Virus record (IMG/VR): IMGVR_UViG_3300027754_000372
Span: 1-26,367 of that record
Origin: a virus
DNA: 26,367 bases
Reading direction: 5' to 3' (one strand)
The position numbers and the translations under genes are program-made. Each line of letters begins with the position of its first letter. Within the stretch, counting starts at the first letter, position 1. Shown piece after piece: positions 16,975 to 24,257 of this stretch. The notes under the pieces were generated by a model. It was not told the origin of the DNA and ran no database searches. It worked only from the letters and a program-made list of their open reading frames with translations.

Positions 16975-19479
16975 CTAATCGTCGTTCCCGTAAGCCCCCT
17001 GTGCGCCATGCACTCGGGGCTTTTCTTTCGTGCTCAGTTTGTAGATCTCGTCAAGTTGACGCTGCTTCGCTGCAATGACCTGTGCCCTGTGCCCACTAAA
17101 CTGATGACGTAGCTGGGGATTGATTGCCCACTTGGCAAAATGCTGGTTTTCACGCGTGCCATCATCCATCCTGGCCACCCAGCCTGCCGATTCCAGGCCC
17201 TGCATGGCACCTAGAACCCACTGATCAGCAGTCCAGGCGGGTACACCCTCAAGTTGACGCCTGGCACCTCTTTTAACGTCCGACAGCGTAATGTCTGCCT
17301 GGTCGCAATAGTGCAGGATGTAATCCATCACCCATGCTTCAAAGGGTGATGTCCCTCCCACTTCACCGAATGCGTATCGGAAGGCCGGGATCAGATACCC
17401 TCGAATGAACCCGATTACCCTGTGGATCACACTGGCCGACACTGTCGGGTTGAACGGGTCTTCGATAACGTGGAACAGCAGTGCCAGCCTGCCAGCCGTT
17501 CCCTCAAGCTTGCCGAATGCTGTCATAAACGTGTTGCCAGCCTGCAGCAGTCGCTCGTCGGCTTTGCTCGACTCGTACCATGCTTGGAACCCCCTATAGG
17601 CGTCGAACGCATCGGGTGCCAGCCTGTAGGTCTGCACTGGCAGCGCGAAAATCAGCCGCAGGGTCTGTTCCCACGCTGCCGCACTCGTCAAGCACTCTGG
17701 AACAGGGTTGCCCAGCCGGGTACGGTCTGCCCGTAGAATCGCAGGGATGAATCGCTGGATCAGTCCATCGGCTGAAAGTGAGGCAATGCTTTGCCTGAAC
17801 ACTTGGGGCTGGATGTTCCCGTAGACTGACACTGCCAGGTTCTCGGCATGGATCGACCCAGCCCCGACACGGTCCATTTCATACCGTTCCGACTCGTAAC
17901 TGACCACCCACGCTGACCTATCCTCACCACTGGTCTTGTCGGTGAGTTTCTTCACCCAACTGTTCATTTCGTCCAAGTGGCACAGCAGGCCACGCGGTCG
18001 GTCGGCAGCCTGGCGTACCAGTTTCTGGGATGTGATGTCGGAAACCGTTATCTTCATGGGCACCGGCTGGGGTGGCAGATCTGGCACGCTGGGTGCCTGG
18101 TCTGCCCCAAGCATCGCGTCGGTGCTGGCGCTGAACTCGAGGAAGGACTTCTTGGCGCTGGCATATGCTGCTTCTTTGCCTTCCCAGTCGAGCAATGCCC
18201 GTTGATACCGGGGACGATCGTCTGCTTCGATGTTCTTCAATGGGGACAGCATCGGTCGACTGCCGGGTGACTTTTTGTCGGCCGGATCGCCGAGGGTCAT
18301 CAGCCAGAGCACTGGCGGCACCTTAAACCCTGGCATCAACTCGAGTCGGATCTGAGCATCGACCACACCACAGACTGCACTCAAACCAGCGAACAGGGGC
18401 ACCAGGGGATCACACCCTACGCTGTCGCTGATCTCGTTCGCTCGGGTTTGCAGGATGCTAGGGAACAGGGTCAGATCGATGTCGGGTGGCGCTGGCCGCA
18501 GCCCTGCCAGGATGGTCTTTGGGGCTGTCGGCACTTCCACTTTGCCAAAAAGTGACGCGGCATCGGGCATCGGTCGGGTCCATCCAGCTCGGCGGGCAAT
18601 GTGGAACAGTGTCCCCAATGTGACAGCAGTTGCTTTGTCGACCTTGAAGCTGGCCCACTGGGTGGCAATCTCGCGGTCGCCTGGGTACTTCCGCTCGCTC
18701 TGGACCGACCACTGTTGCCACAGATGGAACCCCTGGTCGAGTTGCTCGGTCTGGGTGCCTGCCCAGTGCAGCGCCATGCCGATGCTGATCCACTCGTCGC
18801 GTGGACAGTTTGGCGTAATGCACTCGATGGCGTTGTTGATCTCGTCCCAGGATGCATCCACACCTTCGCTGGTGCGGATCTGTCGAACCTTGTCCTTCTC
18901 GAGCATGTCCTGCCACAGATCAAGCAGTGGCTGGGGGATCGTCGGCAAGCGCATCCAGTTGCCGCAGCCTGCCCATCGGTACGGTTGCCGGGTGTCTGGG
19001 TGGATGCTAGGCGGCAGCACATCCTGCACAGTCAACCCGTTGGCCGTCGCGCATCGGAGTTCGTAAGTGGTCTCGCCGCCGACGATGATCTTCTTCGACG
19101 CCAGCGCTAGGCCGGCAGGCATCGCGTAGAGCAGCTTCCCGTGCCCCAGCCTGCCACTGTCGATGACCACCGCATCGGATGCGGCGTAGAGTTCCCCGAT
19201 GTTGATCCCCTGCAGGCCGAGCACCATCGCCGTCACATCCCAGTTGTCGATGTCGAGAGCCATCGTGCCACTGTAAGCGTGAGCTAGGCCAATGCCATAG
19301 CCTGGTGGCAGATCGCTCTGGGAGGTAAGTGCGTTGGGCTTGAGGTTCCATCCTGCTGTGCGCGGTCCCTTGGTCCCTGATGGGATGGGCACCAGGCTCC
19401 ACCCATGCCTGATGTACGCATCGACCGACGCCGGGTGCTGCTGCACCTGGTTGGGGACTGGGATCGCTTGTGCTGTCAT
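16975..19479 (-). CDS. Prim-Pol / PriCT-2 / DUF3987 primase-helicase
   Basis: 834 residues from ATG 19479 (MTAQAIPVPNQVQQ), with AAGG six bases upstream; the frame extends to 19578 but lacks a better start. The N-terminal 180 residues form a bifunctional primase-polymerase: MALDIDN (D76, D78), SGRLGHGKLLYAMP (H113 region) and LPPSIHPDTRQPYRW (H160). PriCT-2 follows at about 208-300 (WDEINNAIECITP...DEWISIGMALHWA). A DUF3987 helicase-like domain from about 335 has a Walker-A-like GDPADKKS (397-404) and Walker B LLCHLDE (D503, E504), with YGNIQPQV at 553-560. It would prime and unwind at the phage origin. It alone in the right arm runs on the minus strand. Confidence 0.88.
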   Translation of the reverse strand: MTAQAIPVPNQVQQHPASVDAYIRHGWSLVPIPSGTKGPRTAGWNLKPNALTSQSDLPPGYGIGLAHAYSGTMALDIDNWDVTAMVLGLQGINIGELYAASDAVVIDSGRLGHGKLLYAMPAGLALASKKIIVGGETTYELRCATANGLTVQDVLPPSIHPDTRQPYRWAGCGNWMRLPTIPQPLLDLWQDMLEKDKVRQIRTSEGVDASWDEINNAIECITPNCPRDEWISIGMALHWAGTQTEQLDQGFHLWQQWSVQSERKYPGDREIATQWASFKVDKATAVTLGTLFHIARRAGWTRPMPDAASLFGKVEVPTAPKTILAGLRPAPPDIDLTLFPSILQTRANEISDSVGCDPLVPLFAGLSAVCGVVDAQIRLELMPGFKVPPVLWLMTLGDPADKKSPGSRPMLSPLKNIEADDRPRYQRALLDWEGKEAAYASAKKSFLEFSASTDAMLGADQAPSVPDLPPQPVPMKITVSDITSQKLVRQAADRPRGLLCHLDEMNSWVKKLTDKTSGEDRSAWVVSYESERYEMDRVGAGSIHAENLAVSVYGNIQPQVFRQSIASLSADGLIQRFIPAILRADRTRLGNPVPECLTSAAAWEQTLRLIFALPVQTYRLAPDAFDAYRGFQAWYESSKADERLLQAGNTFMTAFGKLEGTAGRLALLFHVIEDPFNPTVSASVIHRVIGFIRGYLIPAFRYAFGEVGGTSPFEAWVMDYILHYCDQADITLSDVKRGARRQLEGVPAWTADQWVLGAMQGLESAGWVARMDDGTRENQHFAKWAINPQLRHQFSGHRAQVIAAKQRQLDEIYKLSTKEKPRVHGAQGAYGNDD
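16992..17028 (+). terminator. Intrinsic terminator of the early array, embedded in primase 3' coding end
   Basis: AAGCCCC (16992-16998) pairs with GGGGCTT (17016-17022). Inside, GTGC (17001-17004) pairs with GCAC (17010-17013) across a 2x2 mismatch. TTCTTT follows immediately. This is a convincing rho-independent terminator for plus-strand transcription arriving from the small-gene array, 20 bases after its last stop. The same bases encode the last residues of the oppositely oriented primase gene. Confidence 0.72.
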
Positions 19480-19507
19480 GGAGACCTTGAAATGTTTGCG
19501 TGAACCT

Positions 19508-19544
19508 GTTGCACATCGTACAGCAACCGTGATACGATGGCAAC
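19508..19544. promoter_or_regulatory. Dyad operator in the divergent primase/RHH promoter region
   Basis: GTTGCACATCGTA (19508-19520) and TACGATGGCAAC (19533-19544) form a 12-bp inverted repeat with one extra A in the left arm and a 12-base spacer. On the plus strand TTGCAC (19509-19514) and TACGAT (19533-19538), 18 bases apart, are a weak -35/-10 pair that the dyad overlaps exactly. The ribbon-helix-helix gene starts at 19563, so autoregulation, and repression of the divergent primase gene, is a natural reading. Confidence 0.6.
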
Positions 19545-19562
19545 CATCAAGCGAGGAATTCG

Positions 19563-19766
19563 ATGCCACCCACCCCACAATTCGATACGCACATGACCGT
19601 CAGGGTCGCTGCGCGTGTCCGTTCCGCGTTCCACCGCAAGGCAGAAAGGTACGGGAGACCGTCCGATGTCTTGCGGGAACTCATCGAGGCGTTTCTTGAT
19701 GATCGACTTGTTATCCAACCCAACCCCCGTAAGGAATCGTTATATGTCCCTCGAACTCAAGATTGA
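19563..19766 (+). CDS. Ribbon-helix-helix (Arc/CopG-like) regulator, 67 residues
   Basis: ATG 19563 with GAGGA about six bases upstream. The segment HMTVRVAARVRSAFHRKAER YG (residues 10-31) followed by RPSDVLRELIEAFLDDRL (32-49) has the layout of a ribbon-helix-helix domain: one beta-strand (TVRV), helix A, a turn with RPSDVLR, and helix B. The last 18 residues are polar. RHH proteins bind DNA as dimers through the paired strands and often control their own promoter; the dyad just upstream fits. Its end overlaps the next gene by 23 bases. Confidence 0.82.
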   Translation: MPPTPQFDTHMTVRVAARVRSAFHRKAERYGRPSDVLRELIEAFLDDRLVIQPNPRKESLYVPRTQD

Positions 19767-20175
19767 AGCTCTCACTGCCGCCGTCATCGCTCTGACTGAG
19801 CGGATGGGTAGCGTACCAGCACCAGCAGTGGAGGCTGCGCCATTCTGGCCAACGGTTGCGCAGGCAGTTGCGCAACCCCTTGCGCAACCCCTTGCGCAAC
19901 CCCTTGCACCTGCACCCGTAGCGGCGCCAGCCATGCCAGCCCCTCCCACCTTTGCAGCTGTCCCTGCTGCACCGGTCCCGGTGGCAACTGGCGCACCGTT
20001 TAGCGATGGCAAGGGCGTGATTGACTACGTCATGGCATCGTACAAGGCCCTCGGTCCGCAGAAGGGTGCGCAGATCCAGGGTGTGCTGACCGGTCTGGGG
20101 TACGCCAACATCAACGAGGTCAAGCCTGAGATGTACGGTGCCCTCTACGCTGGTGTGGAAGCACTCAAGGGTTGA
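19744..20175 (+). CDS. Protein with helix, Pro/Ala-rich linker and small C-terminal domain, unknown function
   Basis: 143 residues from ATG 19744 (MSLELKIEALTAAVIALTER), supported by TAAGGA. Residues 1-22 are a likely coiled-coil helix. Residues 23-85 are a flexible linker of Pro, Ala and Val, with AQPL three times, encoded by a perfect 12-bp tandem repeat. Residues 86-143 (FSDGKGVIDYVMASYKALGP, then IQGVLTGLGYANINEVKPEM) form a compact domain. The layout 'oligomerising helix, linker, domain' resembles small accessory replication proteins encoded before DUF2800 in related phages. Its function is unknown. Followed by the nuclease gene two bases later. Confidence 0.75.
   Translation: MSLELKIEALTAAVIALTERMGSVPAPAVEAAPFWPTVAQAVAQPLAQPLAQPLAPAPVAAPAMPAPPTFAAVPAAPVPVATGAPFSDGKGVIDYVMASYKALGPQKGAQIQGVLTGLGYANINEVKPEMYGALYAGVEALKG
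19870..19905 (+). repeat. Three perfect 12-bp tandem repeats in linker
   Basis: GCGCAACCCCTT is repeated at 19870-19881, 19882-19893 and 19894-19905, in frame, so it adds or removes Ala-Gln-Pro-Leu units. The identity at third codon positions suggests recent duplication by slippage. Confidence 0.85.
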
Positions 20176-20177
20176 CC

Positions 20178-21458
20178 ATGAGCACCCACGCGAACCTAAG
20201 CCCGTCTAAGCGGCATCGCTGGGGCTTGTGCCCCGGATCGATCCGTGAGGAGGCGAAGTACCCAGACGATCGGTCTGGTCCAGCCGCCATCGATGGCACC
20301 CACACCCACACCATGCTCGAGTTCTGCTTGAGCGGTCCGTGGGAGCCTGAAGAACTGGTCGGTCAGACCATGCAGGATGACGATGGCAAGTTTATTATTG
20401 ACATCGAGCGTGCCCAGCGGGTCAGGATTGCCACTGACTACGTCAAGCAGCGAGTTGCAGAGCAGCCAGGCTGCATGGTCAGCGCCGAGCAGCGGGTTAA
20501 CCCGCAACGCTTGATTGCTCGGGATGACATGAGCGGCACCGTGGACATCCAGATCTACGGCACCGATGTGCTCGAGATCGTGGACTACAAAGACGGCATG
20601 GGCGAAGTGCAGGCCGAGGGCAACGCGCAGCTTGAACTCTACGCTGTCGGTGCCTTGGCTGATGTGGGCGAACCGTATCCGTGGAAACGGGTACGCATGA
20701 CGATCATCCAGCCCAAGATGGCGCTGCGTGGACTGCCGGCGATCACATCGCATGAAGTTGACATCAGCGAGATCATGGCTATAGTTGACCGCCTGGTGAT
20801 TGAGGGTGCTGCTGTCGATGCACCGGACGCACCGCTGGTGCCGGGTGAGAGTCAATGTAAATTTTGCAAGGCGAAAGGCTCATGCGCCGCCCTTGCAAGT
20901 AACGTAATGAAGGAGATCGGAATCATGTTCCAGCCTACAGTAATGTCACTCGATGTGGCGCAGCAGAGCGCCAATAAAGATCCATCCACGATGGATGACG
21001 CCCAGATCTTGCAGATCATGGAGGCGGCACCGCTCATGCGCCAGTTGCTTGAGGGCGTGGAGACGGAAGCACTGCGCCGGCTGAAGTCTGGCCAGGCGAT
21101 CACTGGCCTGAAGCTTGTCAACGGTCGGGGTTCTCGCGCCTGGGCGTTTGAGGACGATGAGATCGCCGAGAAGTTGATCAAGATGGGCATCCCCAAGGGC
21201 AGCGTCTACGAGACCAAACTCGTAAGCCCAGCCAAGGCTGAGAAGCTGACCTGGGAGAAGCGCGACGGCACCAAAGTACAACTGACTGAGCGCCAACTCA
21301 AGCGCATGGAGCAGGAGTACGTCGTCAACATGGCCGGCAAACTCACCGTTGCAACCGAATCCGACAGCCGACCCGCTGTCGTAATGAACGCTGCGCCGTT
21401 GTTTAGCGCAGTCGAGGCAGCACCCGCTGCCGACGCCCTGCCCTCGTGGCTTTTGTAA
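20178..21458 (+). CDS. RecB-family Fe-S nuclease (DUF2800, Cas4-like)
   Basis: 426 residues from ATG 20178, AAGGG upstream. The N-terminus LSPSKRHRWGLCPGS is the hallmark of the DUF2800 family. RecB/PD-(D/E)xK motifs are visible: GTHTHTMLE (H44, E48), GTVDI (D123), EIVDYKDG (D136, K138) and QLELY (Q151, Y155). C18 together with C227-x2-C230-x5-C236 (CKFCKAKGSC) gives the four-cysteine iron-sulfur arrangement of AddB/Cas4/DNA2 nucleases. The C-terminal 190 residues are a helical extension. The gene stands with SSB, polymerase and helicase genes, so end processing or recombination during phage DNA replication is likely. Exact polarity is not predictable. Confidence 0.88.
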   Translation: MSTHANLSPSKRHRWGLCPGSIREEAKYPDDRSGPAAIDGTHTHTMLEFCLSGPWEPEELVGQTMQDDDGKFIIDIERAQRVRIATDYVKQRVAEQPGCMVSAEQRVNPQRLIARDDMSGTVDIQIYGTDVLEIVDYKDGMGEVQAEGNAQLELYAVGALADVGEPYPWKRVRMTIIQPKMALRGLPAITSHEVDISEIMAIVDRLVIEGAAVDAPDAPLVPGESQCKFCKAKGSCAALASNVMKEIGIMFQPTVMSLDVAQQSANKDPSTMDDAQILQIMEAAPLMRQLLEGVETEALRRLKSGQAITGLKLVNGRGSRAWAFEDDEIAEKLIKMGIPKGSVYETKLVSPAKAEKLTWEKRDGTKVQLTERQLKRMEQEYVVNMAGKLTVATESDSRPAVVMNAAPLFSAVEAAPAADALPSWLL

Positions 21459-21476
21459 TCAAACTGGAGTAATCAA

Positions 21477-22145
21477 ATGTCTGATGTTATTTTTCTCTCG
21501 GGTGTGCGCCTGTCGTTCCCCCACCTGGCCGAGCCGCAGCGCCAGATCAACGAGTTGACCGGCAAGGAGCGGATCTCGTACAACTGCGAGTTCATCATGC
21601 CGCAGGATCACGCCGGGTTTGGGCAGTTCATGGCTAAGTACGGTGCGATGTCGTTGGAGAAGTGGAAGGAGCACGCCAACACCGTCATGCAGATGATCCA
21701 GGGTGACCGCAAGACCCGCTGCTACGGTCGCGGCGAGGAGAAGGTCAACAAGAAGACTTTCCAGCCCTACGATGGCTACGCTGGCAATGTGTTCATCACT
21801 GCTGGCCGGGACTCGCAGCCCCAGGTGATCCAGGCCGATGGCCAGGCCATCGATCCGACCAACTCGATGGCTTACCAGCAACTGGCTCGCAAGATGTACG
21901 GTGGTTGCCGCGTCAACGCCGCCGTCAAGCCCTGGCTGCAAGACAATAAGCATGGTCGTGGCATCCGCTGCGACTTGATTGCTGTCCAGTTCGCTGCTGA
22001 TGACAAGCCATTCGGTGAGGGTGCTGTTGATGCGTCCAACTTGTTTGGCGCTGTGGCCGGTGCGCCTGCTGGCATGTTTTCCCCGACAGCCGCCATGCCT
22101 GCTGCTCCGTTTGCCGGCCTGCCGTCGTTCCTGACGGGTCAGTAA
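21477..22145 (+). CDS. Single-stranded DNA-binding protein (DUF2815)
   Basis: 222 residues from ATG 21477, with GGAG eight bases upstream. The sequence opening IFLSGVRLSFPHLAEPQ and the later YDGYAGNVFITAGRDSQPQV, MYGGCRVNAAVKPWLQDNKH and GIRCDLIAVQFAADDKPFGE are typical for DUF2815, the Enc34-type phage ssDNA-binding (OB-fold) proteins. The C-terminus is low complexity, rich in Ala, Pro and Phe, and ends PSFLTGQ; in SSBs such tails bind partner proteins. The neighbouring nuclease and polymerase genes support the role of coating ssDNA at the fork. Confidence 0.88.
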   Translation: MSDVIFLSGVRLSFPHLAEPQRQINELTGKERISYNCEFIMPQDHAGFGQFMAKYGAMSLEKWKEHANTVMQMIQGDRKTRCYGRGEEKVNKKTFQPYDGYAGNVFITAGRDSQPQVIQADGQAIDPTNSMAYQQLARKMYGGCRVNAAVKPWLQDNKHGRGIRCDLIAVQFAADDKPFGEGAVDASNLFGAVAGAPAGMFSPTAAMPAAPFAGLPSFLTGQ

Positions 22146-22146
22146 G

Positions 22147-23967
22147 TTGGACTACGTCTTCGACATCGAAACCTATCCCAACGTGTTCACGTTGGCGGTG
22201 GAACATGCGGAGGCGCCGTTGCGCTGGTCCTATGAGATCAGCGACCAGCGCAACGACAGCCGCGAGATCGTTGAGTTTCTCGCGTATTTGAAGAACACCA
22301 ACAGTCGCATGATCGGGTTCAACAACATCGGGTTCGACTACCCGGTGCTGCACATGCTACTTCGCATGGGCACATCCAATGCGCAGACTTTGTACGCAAA
22401 GGCGATGGCGATCATTGGTGCGGACGATGAGTCCCGGTGGACCCATTACGTCAAGCCCAGCGAGTGGTTCGTGCAGCAGATTGACCTGTTCAAGATCCAT
22501 CACTTCGACAACCATGCCAGGTCCACCAGTCTGAAGATGCTCGAGTTCAACATGCGCTCGAGCAGCGTCGAGGAGTTGCCGTTTAAGGTCGGCACCATGT
22601 TGACACCCGAGCAGATCAAGGTGCTCAAGCGGTACAACGCCTATGACGTTGACCAAACCAAGGCGTTCCTGCGCAAGTCGACGGACATGATCAGTTTTCG
22701 CGAGGAGTTGACTGCCAAGTATCAGCGCGACTTCATGAACCACAACGACACGAAGATCGGCAAGGACTTCTTCGTGATGAAGCTCGAGGAGGCCGGTGTG
22801 GACTGCTACGAGTTTGGGCCAGGCGGTCGCACACCCAGGCAGACCAAGCGCCCGGTGATCTCTCTGAAGGACGCCATCCTGCCGTGGATCACGTTCGAGA
22901 ACCTCGAGTTCACCAAGGTGCTCAAGTGGCTCAAGGAGCAGGACATCACCGAGACCAAGGGTGTGTTCAAGAACCTGGTTGCTTACGTCAAGGACTTTGA
23001 GTTTGTATTCGGACTGGGTGGCATCCACGGATCGATTGAGTCCGAGGTGGTTGAGTCTGATGATGAGTACGTCATCGTTGACCTGGATGTCACCTCGTAC
23101 TACCCAAACCTTGCCATCACCAACGGGTTCTACCCGGCGCATTTGGGCAAGGAGTTTGTCTCCATTTACAGCAAGCTGTTCGAGCAACGCAAGACCTACC
23201 CCAAGAAGTCGGCAGAGTCGGCCATGCTCAAACTGGCGCTTAACGGAGTCTACGGCGACAGCAACAACAAGTTCAGCGTGTTCTACGATCCGTTGTTCAC
23301 CATGAGCATCACGCTCAACGGTCAGTTGTTGCTGTGCATGTTGGCCGAGTCGCTGATGAAGATCCCCCTTCGCATCATCCAGGTGAACACCGATGGCCTG
23401 ACCGTGAGGGTCAGACGGACTGACAAGCACCTTGTCGATGCCGCTCGCACAGCCTGGCAGCAGAAGACCGGCCTGAACCTCGAGGAGGCGATCTACAAGA
23501 CCATGATGGTGCGCGATGTGAACAACTACATCGCCCACTACGAGGACGGGTCTGTGAAGCGCAAGGGTTGCTACGAGTGGGAGATGGAGTGGCACCAGAA
23601 CCACGGGGCACTGGTGGTTGCTAGGGTCACCGAGAAGGTGCTTACCGATGGCGTGTCCATCCGCAAGACGCTGCGTGAATGGCCGGACATCATGGACTTC
23701 ATGCTTCGCACCAAGGTGCCTCGCAACAGCTACCTGTCTTGGGGCAACGAGAAGATGCAGAACCTCACTCGGTACTACATTGCCAAGGGTGGCAAGCCTC
23801 TGATCAAGTGGATGCCACCACTCAAGGGCAACACCGAGTGGCGCCAGATCTCCATCGAGTCGGGCTGGAACGTGCAGCCTTGCAACGACATCAAGGATGC
23901 CGTGCTGCCGGTGGACTTCGAGTACTACATCAGAGAGATCGAGAAACTTACACTGGGGATTGCGTGA
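22147..23967 (+). CDS. Family-B-type DNA polymerase with 3'-5' exonuclease
   Basis: 606 residues. Start is TTG 22147, one base after the SSB gene; no ATG fits, and the exonuclease motif D6-I7-E8 begins right there. Exo II is FNNIGFDYP (N60, D64) and Exo III is YNAYD (Y163, D167). The polymerase half has motif A DLDVTSYYPNL (D314), motif B KLALNGVYGDS (K362, N366, Y369, G370) and motif C QVNTDGLTV (D416). These are B-family motifs, although the usual first Asp of DTD is Asn (N414). The protein is short compared with most B polymerases (750 or more). It would be the replicative polymerase. Stop overlaps the VRR-NUC start (TGATG). Confidence 0.88.
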   Translation: MDYVFDIETYPNVFTLAVEHAEAPLRWSYEISDQRNDSREIVEFLAYLKNTNSRMIGFNNIGFDYPVLHMLLRMGTSNAQTLYAKAMAIIGADDESRWTHYVKPSEWFVQQIDLFKIHHFDNHARSTSLKMLEFNMRSSSVEELPFKVGTMLTPEQIKVLKRYNAYDVDQTKAFLRKSTDMISFREELTAKYQRDFMNHNDTKIGKDFFVMKLEEAGVDCYEFGPGGRTPRQTKRPVISLKDAILPWITFENLEFTKVLKWLKEQDITETKGVFKNLVAYVKDFEFVFGLGGIHGSIESEVVESDDEYVIVDLDVTSYYPNLAITNGFYPAHLGKEFVSIYSKLFEQRKTYPKKSAESAMLKLALNGVYGDSNNKFSVFYDPLFTMSITLNGQLLLCMLAESLMKIPLRIIQVNTDGLTVRVRRTDKHLVDAARTAWQQKTGLNLEEAIYKTMMVRDVNNYIAHYEDGSVKRKGCYEWEMEWHQNHGALVVARVTEKVLTDGVSIRKTLREWPDIMDFMLRTKVPRNSYLSWGNEKMQNLTRYYIAKGGKPLIKWMPPLKGNTEWRQISIESGWNVQPCNDIKDAVLPVDFEYYIREIEKLTLGIA

Positions 23968-24257
23968 TGCTTGAGAAACAAATTGAAGCCAAGGTCTGCG
24001 ACTACGCTAAGGATCGCGGGTTGCTGGCCTATAAGTTCACCAGTCCGGCCCGAGCCGCTGTGCCTGACCGTCTGTTCGTGCTGCCCAACGGTCGCATGTT
24101 CTTCTGCGAGTTCAAACGCAGCGGGCAGAAGCCTACACCGGCACAGGACCGCGAGCACACCAGGCTGCGCGGACACAAGGTCAATGTCTGGGTCATTGAT
24201 GGGGTTATCGATGGGCTGCGCATGATTGACGAGATGATGGAATATGCTAACCCCTGA
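23967..24257 (+). CDS. VRR-NUC domain nuclease
   Basis: 96 residues from ATG 23967, overlapping the polymerase stop by one base. The motif set of VRR-NUC is visible: E3/E7 at the start (MLEKQIEAKVCDYAKDRGLL), VPDRLFV (D34), EFK (E48, K50) and Q60 followed by a helix and VNVWVIDGVI. This is a PD-(D/E)xK nuclease of standalone phage size, usually encoded beside an SNF2-type helicase, as here. It may act as a structure-specific or Holliday-junction-type nuclease in replication. The 3' end overlaps the helicase gene by 14 bases. Confidence 0.9.
   Translation: MLEKQIEAKVCDYAKDRGLLAYKFTSPARAAVPDRLFVLPNGRMFFCEFKRSGQKPTPAQDREHTRLRGHKVNVWVIDGVIDGLRMIDEMMEYANP

Larger units (their letters stand above)
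14241..16978 (+). repeat. Recurrent gene-junction motif CCC(T)GTAA, seven locations
   Basis: Copies and near copies of ACCCTGTAACCCGTAA lie at 14242-14263, 14535-14541, 14646-14667, 15253-15266, 15525-15539, 16446-16460 and 16965-16978, always at the boundary between two small early genes or just before the first. In the genes ending at 14653, 15532 and 16453 the motif itself encodes the last two residues Thr-Leu and the TAA stop. The motif is then followed by one of three start contexts: AAGGATCACACC-ATG, TCGAGACCATC-ATG or TCGAAGGAT..CCCC-ATG. Genes right of 19.5 kb lack this arrangement. It is a repeated intergenic element; the purpose is unknown. Confidence 0.8.

Noticed and set aside
20196-20855. 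Minus-strand open frame of 219 codons opposite the DUF2800 gene
   Set aside because: No ribosome site or protein-like pattern; the plus frame contains nuclease motifs and cysteines.
22357-23604. Minus-strand open frame of 415 codons opposite the polymerase
   Set aside because: It is a shadow of GC-rich codon usage; its Leu/Val/His-rich product has no domain pattern, and the polymerase frame carries all motifs.
22147-23967. Polymerase as a family-A enzyme, as is common in similar modules
   Set aside because: There is no family-A motif (no DYSQIELR-like or HDE motif); the visible motifs are of family B.
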